Source: an uncultured Flavobacteriales bacterium
Lineage (GTDB): Bacteria; Bacteroidota; Bacteroidia; Flavobacteriales_G; Salibacteraceae
Assembly: GCA_913062955.1 (NCBI GenBank)
Contig: CAJXZP010000022.1
Span: forward strand, 1 to 54,325
Reading direction: 5' to 3'
DNA: 54,325 nucleotides
Position 1 is the stretch's first letter. Every line of letters starts with the position of its first letter. Shown here in pieces: positions 9,701-17,800 of this stretch. The notes under the pieces are model-generated. The model was not told the origin of the DNA, ran no database searches, and saw only the letters and a program-made list of their open reading frames with translations. Both the position numbers and the translations under genes were made by a program.

Positions 9701-11430
9701 TTACCAAATTCTACAAATTGAAATTCAGATAAACTAGCGCTTCCCAATATATTGTCTAATGAATTCCCCCTAAAGTTAAAGGCAACTTGGGTCGTTAAAC
9801 TTGCAGAGCTATCTCGGTCTAAAAGATGTAATTGTTTGGGTCTTAAATGTTCAATTGCTGACGTGAATTCGTAATGTGGAATGTCTTTGGATAAATCAAT
9901 TTTTCCGTTAAATGCTAAGTTTACATTGGTATCAAGAATGTCAAGTGTACCTAGTATTATTTGCTTGGCAATAATAGCATCTACTTTTACATCTTTATAG
10001 GTGTATCCTTTGAAATCGAATGAAGATGCTGTTGCATCTATTTCTAGGTCCATATCTTTAAAGGAAAGGTGTTCTCCCTTTACATCCATATTAATACTTG
10101 CTTTATCAAACAATTCAGGCTGGTTCGTTAGCTGTCCTAAATTGAAATTAATCGTTTTTATTTTTCCATCGTAATCTATATCACCGGATTCCTTTTGAGC
10201 CAACCTGATATCCGTTGACACACGCCCATTATCTGATTCATAAGTCCCATAGGATACAAAATTGTTGTAAAACCCAGTAAAACTCCCCTTATAACGCATA
10301 AGACCTGAATTCTTTAAAAATGAGGGGATATTTAACGTTTCTCCAGTGGTAAATGGATAGGTTTTGAGAGTGGCAAGGTCGGTGTGGATAGTGGATAATT
10401 TCTTGAACTTACAGGCAAAAGAAGTCGTTTCAATATGGGGTAGTCCAGTAATAAAGATCCTTCCATACAAAACAGTAGCTTCACCATAGGCAACATAAAT
10501 ATCGCGGAATTTCATATCTCTAACCGGGCCTCTTTCTTTGCCGAAAATAGTAAGTTCATAATCCAACCCTTCCAGTGTTGGTGCGAAATAAGCAATGTCC
10601 TTTACGTTTATAATGGAGGTATCTAAGTCATAAGTCATATAAACTTGATCTACAAACTCGCCATAAGAGGCCAAGGAGTCATATTTATATACTAATTCAG
10701 TATGAATATCAGAATAGGGGGTTCTAATATTTAAGTGATCTACCCGAGTTAATGTGGAGGAGAAAATTGCTTGGCCACTAAAATGGTCGAGTTCAAACCC
10801 AGATTGATCTTTTCCCGAAATAGTCCTAATATTCGCATTAAAGGAGTCGTTGACCATCTCAAAATTGGTTATATCTCCCTGAATCTTCGATAAGGCAATA
10901 TGGTCCCAGTCTACACCAAACTCCTGTGGGGTTTCATTTATGTTATTCCAATAAAATTTACCATCGGTAATGGAAATCTGAGAGGAGGATATTTCAATCG
11001 TTAAATTATTACTTGAGGTATCGGTGGAAGAAAGGGGAGCAAATAACCGGGTGATATTGGTCACTGAATCACCCAGGTTTTGATGGAGCTTGTAAACCAT
11101 TTGGTCTATTTGAATCACCCCTAAGTTCAACTTTAAGGAATCGTTTTTAAACTTCCAAAAATCAATTTCGGTACGCAACTCATTAATAAAAAACAATGTA
11201 TCCTGATTTAAATCTTCGATATAAACTTTTTCGAGGCTCAAAAATTTAAAAAAACTAATGTCAATCTTCTCGATTTCAACTACGGTATTTAGTTTATTAC
11301 CAAGTATTTGAGCGGCTTTTTGAGCCGCTATGGTTTGCCCGGTCGATGTCCATAAAAAGAACTGGATCGAGACTAGAAACAGAATGAGTACAACAGCAAT
11401 GTACTTAAGTATTTTGAGGACTTTTTTGAT
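6796..11430 (-). CDS. tamB: TamB-like translocation and assembly module protein (DUF490), non-canonical start
   Basis: The protein is very large (about 1540 residues), made of repetitive beta-strand segments, and ends in the DUF490/TamB C-terminal region (near VPVEVILHMTGNYMNPDLAF and the following coiled, Lys-rich tail). TamB bridges inner and outer membranes and helps deliver outer-membrane proteins and lipids. An in-frame TTG at 11241 would give a protein with no membrane anchor. Translating further upstream in the same frame shows the expected TamB N-terminus: a hydrophobic helix YIAVVLILFLVSIQFFLW, then GQTIAAQKAAQILGNKLN and EIEKIDISFFKFLSLEKVY. That extension is open to a stop at 11487 but has no ATG, GTG or TTG. 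I place the start at the ATC at 11430, preceded by an AAAGGAAG Shine-Dalgarno-like stretch; an ATT at 11448 is an alternative, and a sequence error is also possible. Confidence 0.8.
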   Translation of the reverse strand: MKKVLKILKYIAVVLILFLVSIQFFLWTSTGQTIAAQKAAQILGNKLNTVVEIEKIDISFFKFLSLEKVYIEDLNQDTLFFINELRTEIDFWKFKNDSLKLNLGVIQIDQMVYKLHQNLGDSVTNITRLFAPLSSTDTSSNNLTIEISSSQISITDGKFYWNNINETPQEFGVDWDHIALSKIQGDITNFEMVNDSFNANIRTISGKDQSGFELDHFSGQAIFSSTLTRVDHLNIRTPYSDIHTELVYKYDSLASYGEFVDQVYMTYDLDTSIINVKDIAYFAPTLEGLDYELTIFGKERGPVRDMKFRDIYVAYGEATVLYGRIFITGLPHIETTSFACKFKKLSTIHTDLATLKTYPFTTGETLNIPSFLKNSGLMRYKGSFTGFYNNFVSYGTYESDNGRVSTDIRLAQKESGDIDYDGKIKTINFNLGQLTNQPELFDKASINMDVKGEHLSFKDMDLEIDATASSFDFKGYTYKDVKVDAIIAKQIILGTLDILDTNVNLAFNGKIDLSKDIPHYEFTSAIEHLRPKQLHLLDRDSSASLTTQVAFNFRGNSLDNILGSASLSEFQFVEFGKEVKIHNVDFTAYTSGKDKTLSLKSENIDLQINGEFSFEEIGPSFNHVIYKWIPSAFNGPPEKPKSLERFTMNLNATRFSGFSSIFVPGVTFKKDLKIDVSYDSELEEIDFVSSSSHINIGGQDFKNFDLRALLTVDTFLLHSQTRSLLFTDSNYIGNVLINATANQDLIKTHITWNNDGTFADDAGDLNFDIQFIDPNNFKIFSNQSWINLNDTLWTISDRSEIAKNYKEFEFNNVELSQNNERIRISGFISDDPLKQLKIELDSLDLKLLNPILQKYNMTVGGKIDGTTTLFDFYNEFQLHSNTHFTHLKLNQQSIGNGLLHSKWDSETEKFDIDVSFHDQQLDKVSLIGAYYPKYAENNLNLHLKLDQFPIKIIEPFTKGILDNVEGTISGNTQITGELKHPNFDGNFMLNNLKTRVIYLNETLYADKQHVFIRPNLIGADAIIISDSDHKKAQVNFSLFHTNFEEINYDVYISSVNVFRAFNTTKEDNQYFYGEIYLNPGSSIGIESDYDGNVSINASINSGPNTFVTLPFFEDDEIAEREYIYFKEPDSSSVVIAEEDLIKEEAIGLNLNIDLNLDKEAEIQLIFDEFTNDKIQATGAGNITLKINENQDFNIYGTYIIQDGFYLFTFSKVISKKFAIKEGGKLTWNGDPYAGTANIDASYKVRTSIADLGITTTADSASASKRVPVEVILHMTGNYMNPDLAFSFKLPVQNVEVETLLNTLDASEKNKQVFALLILNKFLPISGDPTTGSSSALATNSSEVLSNQLSNWLSKISNDFDVGVRYSPGQQTTDPNNSTSTADEIELALSTQLFDDRVLVETNFGITGDVEGTNSSNKSSNFVGEFTVSYKVNKQGNIVGKVFNRSNELNPVYANTAPYTQGIGIAYSEPFKNGRNLGCIMYNNFHNPENKRNCEEEYHQQQVAEREVNLEKINKKVARSRKKQKERNKRKAIRILKATAKEEYR

Positions 11431-11479
11431 AGTTTTGCTTCCTTTAATTAGTTTGCCAAAATTGAAGCAAACTTCTATA

Positions 11480-11487
11480 CAAATTTA
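11480..11487 (-). promoter_or_regulatory. Candidate -7 box of tamB
   Basis: On the minus strand TAAATTTG matches TAnnTTTG exactly. It lies in the short divergent gap with tsaD, about 50 bases before the proposed tamB start, which supports translation starting upstream of 11241. Confidence 0.35.
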
Positions 11488-11492
11488 ATTAA

Positions 11493-12542
11493 ATGAGTGC
11501 ACCTGTAGTCATATTAGGCATAGAGTCTTCTTGCGATGATACCTCTGCTTCTGTAATGGTAGATGGCGTGAAATTATCTAACGTAATTTCTAATCAAACC
11601 GTACATGAAGAGTTTGGGGGTGTCGTGCCTGAATTAGCTTCACGCGCACATCAACAAAATATTGTGCCCACGGTGCAAGCGGCTTTAAATCAGGCGGGTA
11701 TTAAACCAAGTGAGTTATCTGCTATTGGGTATACGCGTGGTCCTGGATTGTTAGGCTCATTGCTCGTAGGAAGTTCCTTTGCCAAAGGATTTGCATTGAG
11801 TTTGGATATCCCTTTAATTGAGGTAAATCACATGCAAGCCCATATTTTGGCCCATTTTATTCAAGAAAAGGAAAAAACAACCCCAATTCCTAAGTTTCCC
11901 TTTTTGTGTTTAACCGTTTCAGGTGGACACACGCAAATTGTGCAAGTAAATTCGCATTTTGAGATGAAACTATTGGGACAAACCAAAGATGATGCAGCGG
12001 GTGAAGCCTTCGATAAAATTGCTAAAATCATGGGTTTAGGATATCCAGGTGGTCCTATGGTAGATAAATTAGCCCATAGAGGAAATCCAAATGCTTTTGA
12101 ATTTCCTAAATCTAAAATGCAAGGTCTAAATTTTAGTTTTAGTGGGTTGAAAACTTCAGTGTTGTATTTTTTGCAAAAGGAAGTGGCTAAAAACCCAGAT
12201 TTTGTGGAACAAAATAAAGCGGATATTTGTGCATCGGTTCAGAAAACCATTGTTGATACTCTTTTGGGTAAAGTAAAAAGAGCGGTCAAAGAAACAGGTA
12301 TTAAATCAATAGCCGTTGCGGGTGGAGTCTCGGCTAATTCGGGTTTGCGTAATGAGCTGAAAGCATTAGGTGAAAAGCAGGGTTGGAAAATATATGTTCC
12401 ACCCTTTGAATACACCACAGACAATGGAGCAATGATTGCTGTCGCGGCATATTTAAAATATTTAAAAGGTGATTTTTCTAAAGTAGGGATGGCTCCAATG
12501 GCACGGTTAAGTGTGGAGAACGACCTGGGATGGAAATCGTAA
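11493..12542 (+). CDS. tsaD: tRNA N6-threonylcarbamoyladenosine transferase TsaD
   Basis: The 349-residue protein is a full-length Kae1/TsaD family member with the ASKHA fold. It has the N-terminal GIESSCDDTSAS, the metal-binding motif HMQAH with His113 and His117, CLTVSGGHTQIV and the C-terminal AVAGGVSANSGLR. TsaD moves the threonylcarbamoyl group from threonylcarbamoyl-AMP onto A37 of ANN-decoding tRNAs, together with TsaB and TsaE, which are not in this window. It is cytoplasmic and normally essential. It starts a two-gene plus-strand unit with rlmF, whose first possible ATG even overlaps the tsaD stop. Confidence 0.96.
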   Translation: MSAPVVILGIESSCDDTSASVMVDGVKLSNVISNQTVHEEFGGVVPELASRAHQQNIVPTVQAALNQAGIKPSELSAIGYTRGPGLLGSLLVGSSFAKGFALSLDIPLIEVNHMQAHILAHFIQEKEKTTPIPKFPFLCLTVSGGHTQIVQVNSHFEMKLLGQTKDDAAGEAFDKIAKIMGLGYPGGPMVDKLAHRGNPNAFEFPKSKMQGLNFSFSGLKTSVLYFLQKEVAKNPDFVEQNKADICASVQKTIVDTLLGKVKRAVKETGIKSIAVAGGVSANSGLRNELKALGEKQGWKIYVPPFEYTTDNGAMIAVAAYLKYLKGDFSKVGMAPMARLSVENDLGWKS

Positions 12543-12559
12543 TAAAAAAAATAATTGAG

Positions 12560-13561
12560 ATGAATCCAAAACACAAAGGTTTCGAATTAATGAAACCCAA
12601 TCCCAGTAAAAAAGTAAAGGAACGGATTAAACCATCTTTACATCCTAGAAATAGGTATAAGGGAACGTATGATTTTAAGGTATTAACAGAGTTGGTTCCT
12701 GAACTGAATGATTTTGTGACTAAAAATGATCATGGGGTGGAAACCATCAGTTTCTTTGATTCCAAGGCTGTTTTATTGTTAAACAAAGCTTTGTTATCTC
12801 AATTTTATGAGGTGAAAGAATGGGATATTCCAAGTGGATATTTATGTCCTCCTGTTCCAGGAAGAGCGGATTATATTCATCATATTTCGGATGTTTTAGC
12901 TAAAAGTAATTTAGATCTCATTCCTAGAGGAGAGGAAGTAAGGGTATTGGATGTTGGAGTAGGAGCCAACGGAATTTATTCTATTGTTTCTGCTTTGGAA
13001 TATGGCTGGTCTGTGGTGGGGTCTGATATTGATTTAAAAGCATTGGAGGCATTTACCCATACCATTCAAGGTGATGAAGGGTTAAAAAAATTGGTTTCAT
13101 TACGTCATCAACAAAATCCGAAAAAGATTTTTACGGGTATTATTCACTTGGAGGATAAATTTGATGTTTCTCTATGTAATCCTCCGTTTCATTCTTCTGC
13201 TGAAGAGGCAAATAAAGGAACCCTACGTAAATTAAGAAGTCTTAAAAAATCGAATGAAAAGAAAGCCATTCGAAATTTTGAAGGGGTCAGTAATGAACTG
13301 TGGTGTGAAGGAGGAGAACTCCAATTTATTACCCAAATGATTGAAGAAAGCCGTGAGTTTTCAAAACAATGTTTTTGGTTCTCTACATTGGTTTCTAAAC
13401 AATCAAATGTAAGAGCCATTCATAAATTACTGAAAAAGGTAAACGCCACCAAAGTAGAAACCATAGCGATGGGGCAAGGCAATAAAACGAGTAGAGTTAT
13501 TGCATGGACATTCTTAAATAAAGATCAACAGCAAACCTGGCGAGCAAATCGATGGAACTAG
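12560..13561 (+). CDS. rlmF: 23S rRNA (adenine(1618)-N(6))-methyltransferase RlmF
   Basis: The family signature is clear: HPRNRYKGTYDF near the N-terminus, the SAM-binding VLDVGVGANGIYS, and the catalytic NPPF at residues 207-210, in CNPPFHSSAEEA. RlmF methylates N6 of A1618 in 23S rRNA. I chose the ATG at 12560 (333 residues) because family members begin close to the HPRN motif. An earlier in-frame ATG at 12530 lies inside tsaD and would add ten Lys/Ile-rich residues; an ATG at 12590 is also possible. The gene follows tsaD directly and they are probably co-transcribed. Its stop overlaps a hairpin shared with the convergent methyltransferase gene. Confidence 0.93.
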   Translation: MNPKHKGFELMKPNPSKKVKERIKPSLHPRNRYKGTYDFKVLTELVPELNDFVTKNDHGVETISFFDSKAVLLLNKALLSQFYEVKEWDIPSGYLCPPVPGRADYIHHISDVLAKSNLDLIPRGEEVRVLDVGVGANGIYSIVSALEYGWSVVGSDIDLKALEAFTHTIQGDEGLKKLVSLRHQQNPKKIFTGIIHLEDKFDVSLCNPPFHSSAEEANKGTLRKLRSLKKSNEKKAIRNFEGVSNELWCEGGELQFITQMIEESREFSKQCFWFSTLVSKQSNVRAIHKLLKKVNATKVETIAMGQGNKTSRVIAWTFLNKDQQQTWRANRWN

Positions 13562-13581
13562 GACAAGATTTATTCTTGTCC
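13561..13581. terminator. Hairpin spanning two convergent stop codons
   Basis: GGACAAGA and TCTTGTCC form a perfect 8-bp stem with a five-base loop. The hairpin contains the end of the rlmF stop codon and the stop codon of the minus-strand gene at 13570. It lacks a strong T tract, so its role as a shared terminator is inferred from position. Confidence 0.45.
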
Positions 13582-14745
13582 CTTTCGGGTCCCTTTATAT
13601 AATTCGTATTTAACAAAACGGGTTTCTAAGGGGCCGTTATATAATTTGATACGTTTACTTGTTCGTAAACCTAGGTGTTTTAAAGCTTCCTTATTGGACG
13701 TGATAATCCAGGCATCCCATCCTTCAAAATTAGATTTTAGGGTGTCGCCAATTTCACGGTAAAAGTTATTAATATCGTCTGGATCCAATCGTTCACCGTA
13801 AGGTGGATTGATAATAATGATACCGTGTTCGGCAGGCTTTTCAAGGTTCTCAAAACTTTTTAAGGAGGTTTGAATATAGTTTTCGCAACGTGCGTTTTTG
13901 ATGTTGTGTTGAGCTGAACGTAAAGAGATTTCGGATATATCGCTTGCAAATACTTCCGTTTCCAAATCTTTTACTTTGGCTTTGGCTTCCTCTCTAACCT
14001 GTGCCATCAGTGCAGGATCATAGTTTCTCCAAGTATTGAATCCAAATTTTGATCGGTACCATTGAGAGGGAATATTTCGAGCTTGATATACGGCTTCAAT
14101 TGGAATGGTTCCCGATCCACACATGCCATCTATCAATGGAATTTTGCCATCCCATCCTGTCATTTTCACCAAAGAAGAAGCCAAAGTTTCATTAATTGGA
14201 GCTTCCACCGATTCCCCACGGTAACCTCTTCTGTTAAGTGTAGGACCCGATGCATCTAGGTAAATAGATACAAACTCATCTGAAATATGCAGTAAGAATT
14301 GATAATCCGGATTGACTTTATCAATAGAAGGTCTATTTCCCGTAACATCGCGTACACGGTCCACAATAGCATCTTTTAGTTTTAAAGAGGCATACATCGT
14401 GTGGCTGTAATGTTCCGAATGGATTGCGAAATTGATTGAAAAGGTAGTTTTAAAATCAAGAAAATCTTCCCAAGGTAGTTTAACTGCCCCATCATATAGT
14501 TCCTCTGGACCGGCAGCTTCAAACTCATCCAAATACACCAAAACTCGAATGGCATGACGTAATTGTAAACAGCTTTTATAAATAACCTTTAAGTCTCCCT
14601 TACAGTGAACCACACGGTTACCTTTTTCAATATCAATTGCGCCTAATGATTTTAGTTCATCCACCACTAAATCCTCCACACCAAAAAGTGTGGTAATGGC
14701 TAGGGTTTGCTTCCTATTTGGTTCAAAAACTTCCGAAATATTCAT
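13570..14745 (-). CDS. THUMP-domain class I SAM-dependent rRNA methyltransferase (RlmL/YpsC-like)
   Basis: The N-terminal part is a ferredoxin-like/THUMP RNA-binding region (TTLFGVEDLVVDELKSLGA and following). The C-terminal half is a Rossmann methyltransferase with GMCGSGTIPIEA and the catalytic NPPYGE (Asn at about 313), typical of N2-guanine RNA methyltransferases. The closest well-known relatives are the RlmL N-terminal half and Bacillus YpsC, so 23S rRNA m2G formation is likely but the exact base is not shown. I prefer the ATG at 14745 (391 residues). An ATG at 14781 would add MKKNGYSAYFCP, and a perfect TATTTTTG -7-like box falls inside that extension, which argues against it. It is single and convergent with rlmF. 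Confidence 0.85.
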   Translation of the reverse strand: MNISEVFEPNRKQTLAITTLFGVEDLVVDELKSLGAIDIEKGNRVVHCKGDLKVIYKSCLQLRHAIRVLVYLDEFEAAGPEELYDGAVKLPWEDFLDFKTTFSINFAIHSEHYSHTMYASLKLKDAIVDRVRDVTGNRPSIDKVNPDYQFLLHISDEFVSIYLDASGPTLNRRGYRGESVEAPINETLASSLVKMTGWDGKIPLIDGMCGSGTIPIEAVYQARNIPSQWYRSKFGFNTWRNYDPALMAQVREEAKAKVKDLETEVFASDISEISLRSAQHNIKNARCENYIQTSLKSFENLEKPAEHGIIIINPPYGERLDPDDINNFYREIGDTLKSNFEGWDAWIITSNKEALKHLGLRTSKRIKLYNGPLETRFVKYELYKGTRKGQE

Positions 14746-14894
14746 GGGACAAAAATAAGCGGAATAACCGTTTTTCTTCATTTCATATTACAGGTTTTTT
14801 GCTTGATTGAGAAAAGTCTATTATATTGTGGGAACATGGCTATGGTTAAGCAACTTATTCCAATGATATTCGTCTAATAAACGATCTGACAAAA

Positions 14895-17800
14895 TTGACT
14901 ACACTAAATAAATACTATATTCTTATCGGTTTTCTTGTTATTTCGTTTTTCGGAAAGCAGGCAAAGGCTCAATTGGTTGCCGATTTTGTGATATACGCGG
15001 ACTCTGGTTGTGTTCCTTTTGTAGCCCAGTTTTTAGATAGTTCAAGTGCACAAATTACTTATCGTCATTGGGACTTTGGTAATGGAAATACAGCCATAGG
15101 AAATAATACAACCCCAAGTGCCTCCTATAATACTTCTGGTATTTTCAATGTTACTCTCACCGTTTCGGATGGGGTAGATACTGTTTCAATCACAAAAATT
15201 GGTGCTGTTTCTGTATTTGATATTCCAAACGTTAGTTTTGCTCATCAAAATGTTACTACGGGCTGTGTTAATTTTCCGTTTTCGGTGAATAATACTTCCC
15301 CTACCGGTTTAATCCCTATCGCAAGTTGGGAATGGGATTTTGATGATGGATCTCCTTTGGAATCTGGCCAAAACATAACCCATTTGTATAGAAGCCCTGG
15401 GGTTTTTAACGTTACATTAATTATTACAGATGCATTGGGATGTTCCAGTTCTTTTCTAGAAACTAATCTAGTAAATGCAAAACCTAAACCGGTGGCTAAT
15501 TTTGATTCCAATGACAGTCTTTCTGTTTGCGGTCCCCCATTGACCGTTAATATTTTTAGCACCACCACAAGTTCTCATCCCGTAATATATAATTGGACCA
15601 TTGGAGGTAATAGTTATAACACCTTAAATGTAAATCCAACTTTCCTTACCTCTGGAGGTTTTGATGCGGAACTAGTGGTAGTAAATACCATTGGTTGTTC
15701 TGATACCTTATTTATTCCAAACTATATTTGGATTGGTTCCATCATTGCATCTATGAATATTCCGGATACCGCATGCCTCAATGAGTTGAAAATGTTTGAA
15801 AATACGTCCTTCGGTGGACATGATTTTTACTGGGATTTTGGGGATGGGGATACCGCAATGGGTGCGAATGTCTTTCACGCCTACTCCACTCCAGGCATTC
15901 ATACAGTAACGTTAGTAAGTAGCGGAGGATCTACCTGTGATGATACGGTTACCCAAGATATTTTTATTGAAACTGCTCATGCAAATTTTACCTCTAATCC
16001 TCATTTGGCATGTGAAACACCTTTTCAAGTTAGTTTCACTGACCTTTCAATCGGAAACGACTTGTCTTGGGAATGGCGCTTTGGAAACGTTTTTGGGGTT
16101 CCTCCTTTCGTTCTACCAAATATGTCTAATTTACAACATCCCGGCAATACCTATTGGGAGGAAGGTACATTTGACGATACTTTAATTGTAACCACTCGTA
16201 ATGGTTGTAGAGATACAATGATTGTGGTACAAAATGAAGAGATTATTATAACAGAATCTTATTGGGATGCTTCCCCAAAACAGGGTTGTTTTCCTCTAGA
16301 TGTGGATTTCACAAACTTGGCGGATTCCATGTCACGAGTGGCTACTTGGTGGTGGGAATTTAATGATGGTTCACCTTTAGAGTATTCTTTAAATCCTTCG
16401 CATACATTTCTAAATGTAGGTATTTACCCCGTAATATTAACTATTGTTTCCATTGATGGCTGTACAGCAACCTATCAATCAGATATAGCGGTAGGAAGTC
16501 AACAAAATGCTGATTTTTCCATTATTACAACCGTGTCATGTGCCTCTGATACGGTTTATTTTACCAATTTATCGAGTGATACCAATCTATTAAATAGTTA
16601 CAATTGGAGTTTCGGAGATGGAAGTTATATGGCCGTACCAGACGCTTATTATTCTTATATGGACACGGGGTATATGGATGTGATATTAGTAGCTTCTTAT
16701 AATGGATGTCCAGATACGCTAATCGTTGATTCCGCTATATATATTAATGGTCCCATTATAGATGTTACTTCAAGTTTCAATTGCGATAGTCAAAATGTGG
16801 TTCAGTTTAATGGAAGCTCACTAGGAGGGACTAACTGGTCTTGGGATTTTGGTGATTCTTCCGATTTTGATACCCTAAACTGGAGCCTTTTACACACCTT
16901 TCCTTTAGGTGATGGCAATTATATTGTAGAACTTACCGTTTGGGATAGCGTTACTGGATGTTCTGATCATCTCCAACATTTGGCTCCAATTCGATTTATT
17001 CATGGTATGATAACCCCTTCAGATACCACTGTTTGTAAAGGGGCTAAAGTGGTATTTAATACGGGGAACTCCAGTAATGCAATCTCCTTGGTTCAATGGA
17101 GTATTGATGGGTTAAGTAATCAAAAATTAGATAATAGTAATACGCATTATTATATGAATGATCTTGGGGCGCATACTGTTTATGCAGTGATTCGTGATAT
17201 TCATGGTTGTTTTGATACGATTAGCCATAATTATGTTGTGTATCAACCCGTGGCTGATTATTCCATTTTGAATTCATTCGGTTGTGCCCCATTTGGTGTA
17301 CAGTTTTCTGATCTATCTTCAAGTGATACGACTATCGTGGATTGGGATTGGGATTTTGGTAATGGTCAGACTTCATTTCTTCAAAATCCCACTTTTATCT
17401 TTAATGGAAATGGGACCACAGAATACGATATTAGTTTAACCGTGACAGACACCTTCGGATGTGCTAATACAATTTTAAATTTTCAAGACGTATTAGTAAT
17501 TGAACCGCCTTCATTTTTTGAAATTCCAGACGCAGAGGTATGTGAAAATAGTCCTGTTTTATTTACAAATGTGACGAATGGAAATTACGTATATTCCTGG
17601 AGTTTTGGGGATGGGACTACAAGTAATATTAAAAATCCTGTTCATGAATATGGGTATCCCGGTTGGTACGATGTATCCTTAACTGTTATAGACTCCATGG
17701 GTTGTGATTCTACTTTTGTGCAATTGAATGGAATAGAAGTGGAAGATACTCCCGTTGCAAATTTTATCGCAAATCCATCTTTTTCAGACTGTTTTCCAGC

